DNA of 25,373 nt from contig JABIZW010000197.1 of NCBI GenBank assembly GCA_018666295.1, forward strand, positions 1-25,373, written 5' to 3'. The notes beneath the pieces are model-generated. The model made no database searches. It was not told where the DNA came from and saw only the letters and a list, made by a program, of their open reading frames with translations. Positions 1 through 7,780 of this stretch are shown in pieces; position 1 is the first letter of the stretch, and each line of letters begins with the position of its first letter. The position numbers and the translations under genes were made by a program. The stretch is from Halieaceae bacterium (lineage in GTDB: Bacteria; Pseudomonadota; Gammaproteobacteria; Pseudomonadales; Halieaceae).

Positions 1-1
1 C

Positions 2-430
2 GCAAGAGACGCAGATCGCGCTGAGAAAATCGGCTGGACGGGCGCCGGCATCTCATTTGTTCTCGGCGGCGTAATCGGCACTCTCCTTGCCGTCTTTCCT
101 CACGTCTGGATACCCGTATTCACCAATGACCCCATGGTTTACGACACCGCCAAGCGGTTTATACAAATTGTGGGGCCCTGTCTTGCATTACACGCTGTAG
201 GGTGGGCGCTCTATTTTGCGTCTCAAGGCGCAGGCGCAATGCGTGGTCCTGTCTTGGCACTTATCGCGCGTCCTATCGTCGCCATAGGCATTGCAGTCCT
301 CCTACTCGGCCCGATGAACTTGGGCATGACTGGCGTCTTCATTGGTGCAATCAGCGGGATGCTCGCCTACACCGCGATTGTTACGGCATCGATGAAGGGT
401 GGCGCATGGCGGCGTCAAATCCCGGCATAA
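2..430 (+). CDS. MATE-family efflux transporter, C-terminal fragment (5' end outside window)
   Basis: An open frame enters from the left edge and stops with TAA at 428-430, giving about 142 residues. It is hydrophobic, with segments around ISFVLGGVIGTLLAVF, CLALHAVGWALYFASQ, PIVAIGIAVLLLGPM and GVFIGAISGMLAYTAIV, separated by short basic loops. The pattern PVFTNDP(M)V followed by a helix with LALHAVGWALYFASQGAGAMRGPVLA is typical of the last helices of MATE (multidrug and toxic compound extrusion) Na+/H+ antiporters. The protein would sit in the inner membrane and export organic cations or metabolites. The substrate cannot be told from this fragment. It converges on the metallo-hydrolase, with 13 bp between the stop codons. 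It probably marks the edge of the photosynthesis cluster and has no evident role in it. No start codon or N-terminal half can be seen. Confidence 0.75.
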   Translation, partial: ARDADRAEKIGWTGAGISFVLGGVIGTLLAVFPHVWIPVFTNDPMVYDTAKRFIQIVGPCLALHAVGWALYFASQGAGAMRGPVLALIARPIVAIGIAVLLLGPMNLGMTGVFIGAISGMLAYTAIVTASMKGGAWRRQIPA

Positions 431-443
431 TTGCGAACTTTAA

Positions 444-1727
444 TCACTCATTTTCACTGATTTGACGAGACTGATTCGCCGCCGAACCAAAAATACCCTT
501 TGCCATAAGTGACGTCTCTGTCGTACGACGATACTGATAGACCTCAGCTCGTACTTGATGGACGGCCTTGTTTTTGGGCTCAGCATGCACTGCAAATTCC
601 ACCAAATGACAAGCGAGTCGCGGATCGGTTTCCGCCAAGAGACGTGCGCGCTCAGCGAGCTTTAACGCGCCCCCTGACAACTTGGCCAGCTCGGCCGCAA
701 CCAATGCGTCTTGCGCAGGCTTGAGCTGGGCTGGGTTACCGTCATACCACCCGCCATAGAGGCGCCAGATATTGCGGACCACAAACTCAGGCTCATCATA
801 CGTGGGCGCTAAGTACGGCTTTGCTAGCAGGTCCGGGCTCACCTTAACCGAGTGAATAATGTCATTGAGTGATGCACCCTGGTTCATCAGGTCAATCGTC
901 TGACTCACCATTGTTTCCAGTACCTCAGCCACTTCATTAAGCACTTTCCGGATACGCGCTTCACCCGAGATCGGCAGTCCGTGCGCGGGCAAAAAGAGCT
1001 CGGCGCCCCGAGAAGCCATGTCCCTAAGGGCCGCGGCCCATTCACGTGGATAGCGTTGGGCCTTCTGCGGGTTTCCTGCGTTGGGAAACGCCCAAATAAA
1101 GAAATCGCCCGCACAAATGGCTTTGTGCTTGGGTATCCAAGCCCAGGTGTGGTCGTCGGTTTCTCCCCGCGCATGATTGAGCTGGATTTCAAGTCCGCCC
1201 ACCGACATCGCCAAATCGTTGTGATAGGTGATATCCGGCGACGGTGTACTTAACGGCAAGAACTGCGATTCGCCTGCCAGGTCATAACCTCGACGCTTAA
1301 ACTGTCCAAACTGACGTTCGTTAATGACATGGTTATAGCCGTTAGTCATGCGGTAGCGTGCAAAGCGCAGGGCAACATTTTCGTGTCCAACAATGGTGGG
1401 CTTACGACCCTCGTACGCCGAGCAAAACGCGCCACAGCCTCCAACGTGATCGATATGGCCGTGCGTAAACACCACCGTATTAAAGGGGTCTTTTGTCCAC
1501 GACTGAATGGCCCCCACACACTTCTTGCCACCGTGCTCATTGGAAGTATCAAACGTAACGAGACCATCATCTGTCTTAAAAACGATGCAATGTGAAAAGG
1601 CCTCAACCACCGCCAGTTCGCTGCCCAGCTCCGATAACTGGTGGTTAATCCGATTAAGCGGGCCCAGCTCGCCGGGCGCGGCATGCCCATCGATGATGTT
1701 CGTTGACATTGCTAATAAGTCCGCCAC
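444..1727 (-). CDS. MBL-fold metallo-hydrolase, alkylsulfatase-like
   Basis: A 427-residue metallo-beta-lactamase-fold hydrolase. The zinc motif HGHIDH lies at residues 89-94, a further metal-ligand region with ARGETDDHTW near 186-195, CAGDFF near 205-210, and PAHGLP near 248-253. The second half has LYGGWYDGNPAQLKPA, characteristic of the alkylsulfatase dimerisation region, and a helical C-terminus. SdsA1-type alkylsulfatases are over 600 residues, with a signal peptide and a C-terminal SCP2-like domain. Neither is present here, so this is a shorter cytosolic relative that may act on another ester. The start is GTG at 1727, supported by AAAGGAG six bases upstream. An internal ATG at about residue 7 lacks such a site. 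It is divergent from the sterol desaturase-family gene, with a 121-bp gap that shows no TGT-N12-ACA box. Sulfatase activity is not proven. Confidence 0.8.
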   Translation of the reverse strand: MADLLAMSTNIIDGHAAPGELGPLNRINHQLSELGSELAVVEAFSHCIVFKTDDGLVTFDTSNEHGGKKCVGAIQSWTKDPFNTVVFTHGHIDHVGGCGAFCSAYEGRKPTIVGHENVALRFARYRMTNGYNHVINERQFGQFKRRGYDLAGESQFLPLSTPSPDITYHNDLAMSVGGLEIQLNHARGETDDHTWAWIPKHKAICAGDFFIWAFPNAGNPQKAQRYPREWAAALRDMASRGAELFLPAHGLPISGEARIRKVLNEVAEVLETMVSQTIDLMNQGASLNDIIHSVKVSPDLLAKPYLAPTYDEPEFVVRNIWRLYGGWYDGNPAQLKPAQDALVAAELAKLSGGALKLAERARLLAETDPRLACHLVEFAVHAEPKNKAVHQVRAEVYQYRRTTETSLMAKGIFGSAANQSRQISENE

Positions 1728-1848
1728 GCTCTTCTCCTTTGTAGAATTGTGGATCGGTCGAAACCAACCTCTAAATATTCGGCTACAATCACCCCAATCG
1801 CAAACGGCTCAGCCAAAAAATAATCAAGGCACGCTTGGAGCACGATAA

Positions 1849-2736
1849 ATGAACGACGTACTAGCGGTAATGCAAGACGACTGGGTGATGATGGCATTGC
1901 CCTTCTTTTTCGGCGCGCTTGCGATCGAGCTGCTGTGGGCCTACCAAACCAACACAAAACATTATGAGCGTGTCGACTTCTGGACAAGTATGCGTGTCAT
2001 GCTTCTCACCGTTTTCGTCGACTTAATCCCGAAATTTCTCGGCATATCGCTCATGTTTGCCGCTTACTCGATATCGCCGTTAAAGGGCATTGTCGATACC
2101 AGTCTTCAGTGGTGGGTGCTGTTGTTCTTTTTAGACGATCTAACCTACTACACGTTCCATCGTGGCAATCACGAAGTGCGACTGCTATGGGCTGGACACG
2201 TCTCGCACCACAACTCGCAATACTACAATCTTGGTACGGCGCTTAGGCAGGGTGTCGGGGAACGCGTACTCAAATACCCCTTCTGGGTTCCTCTGGCACT
2301 TCTTGGCTTCCACCCCGCAATGATCGTCACCATGCTGAGCGTTAGCCTTATCTACCAATACTGGCTTCACACAGAAGCGTTCTATAAATTTCCAAAGCCC
2401 ATCGAGTTTATTTTTAACACGCCCTCTCACCACCGCGTACATCACGGGTCCAACGTTCGTTATCTGGATCGCAACCACGGCGCGACACTCATCATTTGGG
2501 ACCGGTTGTTTGGTACCTTTTCAGAGGAGCTGAGTGAGGAGCCTGTCCGTTATGGACTCACAAAAAACATCGACACGCACAACGTGGTCGCTGTTTCTTT
2601 CGGTGAATACGCTGCGATGTGGCGCGATTTTAGACGCGCCAACACATGGCGTGACAAGCTAAGCTACGTATTTAGGGCACCCGGCTGGAGTCATGACGGG
2701 CCCGACCTTCGATCTGACACGTTAAGAAGCGCGTAA
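1849..2736 (+). CDS. Sterol desaturase / fatty acid hydroxylase superfamily protein
   Basis: A 295-residue integral membrane protein of the histidine-box di-iron family. It has hydrophobic segments near residues 12-32, 48-75, 85-100 and 145-172. The histidine clusters are HRGNH (104-108), HVSHH (117-121), WLHTE (173-175) and HHRVHH (194-199), the spacing expected for two iron atoms on the cytosolic face. Family members hydroxylate or desaturate sterols, fatty acids, sphingoid bases, alkylglycerols or carotenoids (CrtZ/CrtR-like enzymes are distant relatives), using O2. GGAG lies eight bases before ATG 1849. The small CxxC protein follows after 7 bp, so the two are likely co-transcribed. The substrate is unknown. 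Location beside a carotenoid cluster allows a lipid or carotenoid role but does not show it. Confidence 0.85.
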   Translation: MNDVLAVMQDDWVMMALPFFFGALAIELLWAYQTNTKHYERVDFWTSMRVMLLTVFVDLIPKFLGISLMFAAYSISPLKGIVDTSLQWWVLLFFLDDLTYYTFHRGNHEVRLLWAGHVSHHNSQYYNLGTALRQGVGERVLKYPFWVPLALLGFHPAMIVTMLSVSLIYQYWLHTEAFYKFPKPIEFIFNTPSHHRVHHGSNVRYLDRNHGATLIIWDRLFGTFSEELSEEPVRYGLTKNIDTHNVVAVSFGEYAAMWRDFRRANTWRDKLSYVFRAPGWSHDGPDLRSDTLRSA

Positions 2737-2743
2737 AGGTGAC

Positions 2744-3139
2744 ATGGACCATCGAATCATCGCTATCTACGACGCAGACTTCACAGTACTGGGCGAGATC
2801 ACCTATGCCCTGGGCAAACTAACCCAAACGCGCAGTTGTGCACTCTGCGACATCTCTCACGGACTCAACCCCCTGGGAAAACGCGCGTGGCGCGCCTACC
2901 GTGACCTGCGCACGGACATTGAGTGGCTTCATCGTAATGACATAGAGACAGCGCAATTGGAGGCGCTACCGATTGAGCTACCCTGCGTTGTCATGTCGAC
3001 GAACGAGGACATTTACATTCCATTGCTGAGTAAAGAAGACTTAGACGCCTGCCACGGTGAAGTTGCAATTTTCGACCAAAAGCTGTCTGCCGCACTCAAG
3101 CAAACAGACGTTAGCTGCGGTGTCGCACACGCATCATGA
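2744..3139 (+). CDS. Uncharacterised small protein with CxxCxxxH motif
   Basis: 131 residues, with no signal peptide or membrane helix evident. It begins with a beta strand and YDADF (residues 9-13), then a conserved-looking GEITYALGKL and SCALCDISHG (31-40), which contains CxxC and a histidine four residues later (C32, C35, H39). The opening loosely resembles the DCC/DUF393 thiol-disulfide family (YDG-C-x-x-C), but here the cysteines come about 20 residues later, so that assignment is not made. The CxxCxxxH could bind a metal or act in redox chemistry. AAGGTGA lies just before ATG 2744, and the gene starts 7 bp after the sterol desaturase-family gene, so it is probably translated from the same mRNA. 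Its 3' end overlaps that of the convergent P450 by 29 bp. Function unknown. Confidence 0.7.
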   Translation: MDHRIIAIYDADFTVLGEITYALGKLTQTRSCALCDISHGLNPLGKRAWRAYRDLRTDIEWLHRNDIETAQLEALPIELPCVVMSTNEDIYIPLLSKEDLDACHGEVAIFDQKLSAALKQTDVSCGVAHAS

Positions 3140-4487
3140 CCTGCTCTGCTGGCCGGGTGGTCAGTCGTGCCGCGGGAACAACCTGCTGATCCGGCATCAT
3201 CTCAAAGTCGAATTTAGTAATCAGCTCCGACATGATCAATAGACTTTCTACTTGCGCGAAACCGGCCCCGACGCACAGGTGCGGACCTTGCCCAAAGGGA
3301 ATATAAGCACCCGCCGTTAATGACTTTTCGTTTTCTGGCAAAAAACGCTCCGGAATGAAGGCGTGTGGGTTCTCCCAATATTGACTGTGTCGATGAAGTG
3401 TCCATGGAGCGATCATCACCAGAGCCCCTCGTGGCAGACGCTTCCCCTCAATTTCCACCTTTTCAAGCGCCACTCTGGGTACAAAGGTGATCGGTGGATA
3501 TAAACGCAACACCTCTTTGAAAAAGGCCCGCGTCAGCGGCAACTTTTTCGTATCGTCAAATGACAGCGCGCCATCAACCATGACGGGATCAAGCTCTTCT
3601 CTTAATCGCACCATCCACTCAGGTCGCTCCGCCAAGATGTAAAACACCCAGGTGAGCGCGCTGGCGGTGGTTTCATGTCCAGCGAGAAAAAAGACACCTA
3701 ATTGATCGATCAACTCCTCGCGAGTAAACGGCAGACCCGTGTCTTTATCTTTTGCCTCAATCACCGCCGATGCAATGTCGTTAAATTCTCCCTCATGACT
3801 GTCCAGATGCGTATCAATCAGTCCACCAATATGATGCCGAATACGCTGACACGCTTCGAGCACCTCCGGCACCTGCTTTGTCTCTGACCACGCCGGCTTC
3901 AAAATCATCCCCAAGATATCGACCTGCGCGACTGACTTTTCAAACAGCGTGAAATCATCAAACACTTCTTCGGCAATATCCGAGGCTAAGGGGGTAGAGA
4001 AGACTGTCCTGCATATGACGTCGGCGGTTAGGTGGCTCATGGCGAGGTCGAGTGAAAACGGGGATTGCGTATCTGCAAGTCGCGAGATCATCTCCACATG
4101 ATCATCAGTCGCCGCGCACATCGCCCCGTAAGCCACATTGAGCCGCATCAAGCTAAACGCCGGATCAATCATCGCGCGCTGTCGACGCCACTTCGGTCCG
4201 TCGGTCACGAACATGCTTTCACCAATGAGCGGGTCGAGCGCCCCGACCATTAAGTCGCTCTTGGGAAACACGCCTTGCTGGTCACGCATAATTTCCTTCA
4301 CGGCAGACGGCTTGTTAAACAAGACAGTACCGCGTCTAGAACGCCCCAAATGCCCTATGTCAAAGTGGTAAGCCTCAGCCGGCAAAAGCTCCAGTAAGTT
4401 GCCATCACCCTTCCAAAGTGACCGAATTAACGCAATGACTGCAGGTAATGAGTTGGGCTTTGGTGGTATGTAAAGTGTTTCATCCAC
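3111..4487 (-). CDS. Cytochrome P450
   Basis: A 458-residue soluble bacterial P450 with no N-terminal anchor. All the signatures are present: I-helix oxygen-binding AGHETT at 269-274, ExxR (EVLR) at 325-328, a PERF-like PERFLP near 379-384, and the haem loop FGQGPHLCVG at 398-407 with C405 as thiolate ligand. It should carry out O2-dependent hydroxylation or a related oxidation. No ferredoxin or reductase partner is encoded nearby, so it must borrow electrons from elsewhere. The start is taken as GTG 4487; the Shine-Dalgarno there is weak and the N-terminus is the least certain part. It converges with the 131-residue protein (29-bp overlap) and diverges from the DUF2306-like gene by 46 bp. 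Substrate is not predictable. A carotenoid, hopanoid or fatty acid is plausible from context only. Confidence 0.92.
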   Translation of the reverse strand: MDETLYIPPKPNSLPAVIALIRSLWKGDGNLLELLPAEAYHFDIGHLGRSRRGTVLFNKPSAVKEIMRDQQGVFPKSDLMVGALDPLIGESMFVTDGPKWRRQRAMIDPAFSLMRLNVAYGAMCAATDDHVEMISRLADTQSPFSLDLAMSHLTADVICRTVFSTPLASDIAEEVFDDFTLFEKSVAQVDILGMILKPAWSETKQVPEVLEACQRIRHHIGGLIDTHLDSHEGEFNDIASAVIEAKDKDTGLPFTREELIDQLGVFFLAGHETTASALTWVFYILAERPEWMVRLREELDPVMVDGALSFDDTKKLPLTRAFFKEVLRLYPPITFVPRVALEKVEIEGKRLPRGALVMIAPWTLHRHSQYWENPHAFIPERFLPENEKSLTAGAYIPFGQGPHLCVGAGFAQVESLLIMSELITKFDFEMMPDQQVVPAARLTTRPAEQVMMRVRHRS

Positions 4488-4533
4488 GAAAACTATCCAA
4501 TAGTATCGACACTACACAGTATGGAGACCCGAT

Positions 4534-5280
4534 ATGAGCCTGTCGACCCATGGCATATTCGAAACACTGGTGATCATTCATATCATCACCGGAACCGTGG
4601 GCCTCATCTCTGTCTGGATACCTATCGCCGGCAAAAAAGGCGGCACGCTGCACCGCCAAGCAGGCACTATTTTTGTTATCAGCATGTTAACCACCGGTCT
4701 CGTGGCAACAGGAATAGCGATCACAACCTTGGCTGACCCTGTGGCGACACACCCACACCTGTCGAATCATGAACTCTTCGCAAACTCACAAATGATTGCG
4801 GGTATTTTTGGCTGGATGATGCTCTACCTCGCCACATTAACGATTAATTTGGCGTGGCACGGATGGCTCTGCATGAAAAACAAACGTGACCACCACAAAA
4901 ACGCCGCATGGCACAATTTAGTCATGCAGTTCGTCCTCGTCGCGACGTCTGCAAACTGTTTTCTCCGCGGCGTTGAGCTCGCTCAACCGATGATGATGGG
5001 CATTGCCTTAGTCGGGTTTGCGACCGTTGGAACCAATCTATGGTTTATTTATCGGCAGCCCACCTCGCCAAAAACGCGCATTAAAGAGCACATTAAGTCT
5101 TTAGTGGGGGCCGGGATTTCGGTTTACACGGCCTTCTTCGCCTTTGGTGCGGTCCGGTTCGTACCTGAAATCGCACTCACGCCAGGCTTGTGGGCCATTC
5201 CGCTGGTCACAGGCTTGGTGCTCATCGTTTACCACCAACGCGCAGTCATGTCCCCTTCTCGCTCAGTGCAACCGACCTGA
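4534..5280 (+). CDS. DUF2306-like multi-pass membrane protein
   Basis: 248 residues with about seven hydrophobic segments, roughly 10-31, 43-66, 84-112, 127-145, 150-172, 190-210 and 216-236. Histidines sit at or near helix ends (H17, H40, H109, H127, H186). The loop GGTLHRQAGTIF (36-47) resembles the HRxxG loop of DUF2306 membrane proteins, whose function is not established. GGAG lies eight bases before ATG 4534. The stop overlaps the crtD start (TGATG), so the two are translationally coupled, and crtD has no Shine-Dalgarno of its own. Coupling suggests a role tied to carotenoid synthesis or membrane placement, but this is inference. It is not TspO, which is shorter and has a different tryptophan-rich pattern, although a membrane protein of this kind occupies part of the place where some clusters carry tspO. 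Confidence 0.7.
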   Translation: MSLSTHGIFETLVIIHIITGTVGLISVWIPIAGKKGGTLHRQAGTIFVISMLTTGLVATGIAITTLADPVATHPHLSNHELFANSQMIAGIFGWMMLYLATLTINLAWHGWLCMKNKRDHHKNAAWHNLVMQFVLVATSANCFLRGVELAQPMMMGIALVGFATVGTNLWFIYRQPTSPKTRIKEHIKSLVGAGISVYTAFFAFGAVRFVPEIALTPGLWAIPLVTGLVLIVYHQRAVMSPSRSVQPT

Positions 5281-6764
5281 TGTCGAAAAAAGCAATTGTC
5301 ATTGGCGCAGGCGCAGGCGGACTGGCCACAGCGGTTGAGCTCTCTTGTGCCGGTTGGCAGGTCGATGTCTTTGAGAGTCGGCACGAGCCCGGCGGAAAAA
5401 TGCATCAACGTCAGGTGGGTGATTCGAGCATTGATGGCGGACCAACCGTATTTACCATGCACTGGGTCTTCGATCAGTTATTTCGTCGGGGCGGCGCTCA
5501 TTTCGACGATCGACTGAAACTGACAGAAAGCCGACGACTGGCACGGCATGCATGGACGGACGGCAGTCACTTAGACCTCTTTCACGATACCGACCAGTCT
5601 GCAGACGCCATCGCTCGCTTTGCCAATGAGGAAAACGCAGCGGGTTATCGCCGGTTTTGCCGTGACGGAGCGTTGATTCATGGACTCTTGAAAGACAACT
5701 TCATGAGCACCACACAACCGTCGCCTATAACACTGGGGTACCGACTGATTCGCGACGGTGGCATTAACGCATTGTCCGTGGCACCTCACCGGTCACTCTG
5801 GAGCGCACTGGGCAAGTACTTCAGCGACCCTCGACTCCAGCAGCTCTACGGGCGATATGCCACCTATGTCGGCTCCTCGCCCTTACTGACGCCTTCAACC
5901 CTGATGTTAATTGCACATGTAGAGCGAGACGGTGTCTGGTGTGTCGACGGCGGCATGCGAGCACTCGCGCTCGCAATGGCAGAACTTGCCCAGGAACACG
6001 GCGGCCGATTCCACTACGACTCCCCTGTCCAGCGCATCGACTGCGTCAATGGCAGAGCAACGGGCATCACACTCGCCAGCGGGGAAACTCATTCTGCCGA
6101 CGTTGTTGTGTTCAATGGCGATACTGCAGCCTTGAGTGATGGTCTGCTGGGCGCAGACGTTTCAACCGCTGTTCCTGTCAGGCCCCGCCATCAACGTGGA
6201 CTTTCTGCGATCACGTGGTGCATCAACGCCGAGACATCAGGCTTTGAACTTGATCACCACAATGTTTTTTTCGCGCAAAACTACGCGCAGGAATTTTCGA
6301 CGATTTTTGATAATCGCGGCATCTGCAATGAGCCCACGGTCTACGTGTGCGCACAGGACCGCATTAATGGCGAACCGCTCAAAGCAGGTACCGAACGATT
6401 GTTATTGCTCATCAACGCGCCAGCCGATGGCGACCACAAAGCGTGGACTCGCAATAAGCTCGATGAACAAAGAGAACATGCCTTAAGCGTCGTAAAACGC
6501 GGTGGTGCAAATATTACTTTTTCAGAGCAAAACTGCGTCGTGAGTTCCCCCGATGATTGGCATCATCGATTTCCAGCCAGCGGGGGTTCACTCTACGGAG
6601 CTGCCTCGCACGGCATGTTTTCAAGTTTCACCCGGCCGTCGACGAAAAGTCGCGTAAAGGGACTTTATTTATCGGGCGGCAGTGTGCATCCGGGACCCGG
6701 TGTCCCCATGGCTACTTTGTCAGGCGTGCTTGCTGCCAGACAGATCGTTAAAGACACGGCTTAA
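5280..6764 (+). CDS. crtD: 1-hydroxycarotenoid 3,4-desaturase (CrtD)
   Basis: 494 residues. An FAD/NAD-binding Rossmann motif lies at the N-terminus (VIGAGAGGLATAVEL, GxGxxG at 9-14), then the carotenoid-desaturase signature ESRHEPGGKM and IDGGPTVF (51-58). The C-terminus has the FAD-contacting stretch LYLSGGSVHPGPGVPMATLSG typical of CrtI/CrtD proteins. CrtD introduces the 3,4 double bond into 1-hydroxy-acyclic carotenoids after CrtC hydration, in the spirilloxanthin/spheroidene route at the inner membrane. It is chosen over CrtI because a clear CrtI lies at 11526 and this copy has the CrtD-type sequence. The frame is open 90 bases upstream, but the ATG at 5280 overlaps the upstream stop as TGATG and gives the canonical N-terminus. 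crtD is normally next to crtC, which here lies about 7 kb away. Confidence 0.88.
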   Translation: MSKKAIVIGAGAGGLATAVELSCAGWQVDVFESRHEPGGKMHQRQVGDSSIDGGPTVFTMHWVFDQLFRRGGAHFDDRLKLTESRRLARHAWTDGSHLDLFHDTDQSADAIARFANEENAAGYRRFCRDGALIHGLLKDNFMSTTQPSPITLGYRLIRDGGINALSVAPHRSLWSALGKYFSDPRLQQLYGRYATYVGSSPLLTPSTLMLIAHVERDGVWCVDGGMRALALAMAELAQEHGGRFHYDSPVQRIDCVNGRATGITLASGETHSADVVVFNGDTAALSDGLLGADVSTAVPVRPRHQRGLSAITWCINAETSGFELDHHNVFFAQNYAQEFSTIFDNRGICNEPTVYVCAQDRINGEPLKAGTERLLLLINAPADGDHKAWTRNKLDEQREHALSVVKRGGANITFSEQNCVVSSPDDWHHRFPASGGSLYGAASHGMFSSFTRPSTKSRVKGLYLSGGSVHPGPGVPMATLSGVLAARQIVKDTA

Positions 6765-6775
6765 TAAGACACTGC

Positions 6776-7642
6776 TTAAAGAGAGGCGTAAAATTCCTCA
6801 ATAGTTTCAGTCGTCTGCTCGGGGCACTCCCACTGAGGCATACCCATACTGGGATGAATACGACGAAACCGCCAACGACTATCACCCTCAAACTCTGCGA
6901 AACGCTCAAACGACACATTCGGGTCTTCATCAAAAAGAACCAGCACCGGAACATCCAGACGTCGGTAAAGCGCGTCCACTGCGTTGGGGGTAAATAGTCC
7001 CATGGACAAGAACTGAAGTGGCATCTGGTGGGCCTCTCCCTGGCGCGTTGTTTTTAACGCATAGCGCACCAACTCATCGGGGATCTGACCCAAAAAATTC
7101 ATACCGTAAAAATGACGAATGCTGCGCTCTGTCCGCAATAGTTTGTAAGCCCCGCGTCCCAAGCCCGCAAAGTTAAACAACCGCTTTAGTCGTTGTTGCA
7201 CTTTGGGAGAAGGTGGCGTTCGGGCTGAAAAACCACTGGGCGATATGAAGGTGAGACTCCGTACCTTCATGTCAAATTCAAGGACAGCGCGTGCAACGAA
7301 CTCACATCCGAGCGACAAGGCAACAATGTCGGGCTGACCGCGATCCGATATTCGCGCAACAAATGCGGCAATCTCGCGAGCAAAGTCCGGCGCAGAAAAA
7401 GAACCCACAGCGCGAGTGGAGCGACCGAATCCCGGCAGGTCCGGAGCAAATACTGAGCGGGCAGGTCTGAAATATTGAAAGAGCGGCTTTAGTTCAATGG
7501 CACTTGGCGCAGCATTAATGCTGTGTATAAAAACAATGGGGCGACCGTCTGCCTGCGTGTCAAAGTACCAATAAAGTGGATAGCCGCATTGACCTTCAAC
7601 GACCTCGCCCTCACTGGCTATTGCTTGCTCAAGTTGCGCCAT
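6776..7642 (-). CDS. Alpha/beta hydrolase of the photosynthesis cluster
   Basis: 288 residues from ATG 7642. The frame is open to a GTG at 7702, but no ribosome site precedes that, whereas GAAAGGG lies about nine bases before 7642. Alpha/beta-hydrolase landmarks: FIHSIN (38-43) at the oxyanion position where HG is usual; DLPGFGRS (68-75); nucleophile elbow VALSLGCEF with S110 (A-x-S-x-G, so the usual first glycine is alanine); an acidic residue in LVLFDEDPN; and H in HPSMGMPQWECP near the end. A catalytic triad therefore looks possible. It is distinct from BchO, which is encoded at 10594. It converges on crtD (11 bp between stops) and shares a divergent intergenic region with bchI, so the bchI operators may also affect it. 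Substrate unknown; haloalkane dehalogenase, epoxide hydrolase and esterase relatives are all possible. Confidence 0.8.
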   Translation of the reverse strand: MAQLEQAIASEGEVVEGQCGYPLYWYFDTQADGRPIVFIHSINAAPSAIELKPLFQYFRPARSVFAPDLPGFGRSTRAVGSFSAPDFAREIAAFVARISDRGQPDIVALSLGCEFVARAVLEFDMKVRSLTFISPSGFSARTPPSPKVQQRLKRLFNFAGLGRGAYKLLRTERSIRHFYGMNFLGQIPDELVRYALKTTRQGEAHQMPLQFLSMGLFTPNAVDALYRRLDVPVLVLFDEDPNVSFERFAEFEGDSRWRFRRIHPSMGMPQWECPEQTTETIEEFYASL

Positions 7643-7683
7643 CTTACTTGCCCTTTCACTGTGGAACTCTATACGTACCCAAG

Positions 7684-7697
7684 CAGGTCTAGACCTG
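7684..7697. promoter_or_regulatory. 14-bp perfect palindrome upstream of the hydrolase
   Basis: CAGGTCTAGACCTG reads identically on both strands. It lies 42 bp before the preferred ATG (7642) of the alpha/beta hydrolase and 26 bp from the bchI -35 element. It does not fit the TGT-N12-ACA rule or a lux box (ACCTG-N10-CAGGT). It could be a transcription-factor half-site pair or a short hairpin in the hydrolase leader. Confidence 0.4.
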
Positions 7698-7722
7698 TCC
7701 ACTCAGAAAAAATACATAAAAT

Positions 7723-7749
7723 TTGACAAGTAATGTGTTTAAATAAAGT
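7723..7749 (+). promoter_or_regulatory. Putative bchI promoter
   Basis: TTGACA at 7723-7728 is a consensus -35. TAAAGT at 7744-7749 is a 4/6 -10 with a 15-bp spacer. The -10 lies inside the PpsR-type box at 7736-7753. Transcription would start about 65 bp before bchI and should read through bchD and bchO. The spacer is short for a sigma-70 promoter, as reported for other PpsR/CrtJ-controlled genes. Confidence 0.5.
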
Positions 7750-7753
7750 GACA
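7736..7753. promoter_or_regulatory. PpsR/CrtJ-type operator 1 of bchI
   Basis: TGT-TTAAATAAAGTG-ACA matches TGT-N12-ACA, the binding rule known for the redox repressor PpsR/CrtJ of photosynthesis genes. It covers the -10 hexamer, so binding would block polymerase. Confidence 0.65.
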
Positions 7754-7759
7754 TTTAAC

Positions 7760-7780
7760 CAACACACAAGCGCTGTGTTG
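7760..7780. repeat. Inverted repeat in the bchI leader
   Basis: CAACACA (7760-7766) and TGTGTTG (7774-7780) are perfect inverted arms around CAAGCGC. The right arm holds the TGT of operator 2. It may be a leader hairpin or part of the operator. Confidence 0.4.

Noticed and set aside
1728..1848. PpsR-type box between the metallo-hydrolase and the di-iron hydroxylase
   Set aside because: TGT triplets occur, but none has ACA at 12 bases, so there is no support for PpsR control here.
5190..5279. Extension of the crtD frame 30 codons upstream
   Set aside because: It overlaps the preceding membrane-protein gene in another frame, and the resulting sequence does not resemble CrtD. ATG 5280 gives the canonical dinucleotide fold start.
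4534..5280. Membrane protein as TspO
   Set aside because: It is longer (248 versus about 160 residues), has about seven spans rather than five, and carries a DUF2306-like HRxxG loop.
7643..7702. GTG 7702 as start of the minus-strand hydrolase
   Set aside because: No ribosome site is seen there, while a purine-rich GAAAGGG precedes ATG 7642.
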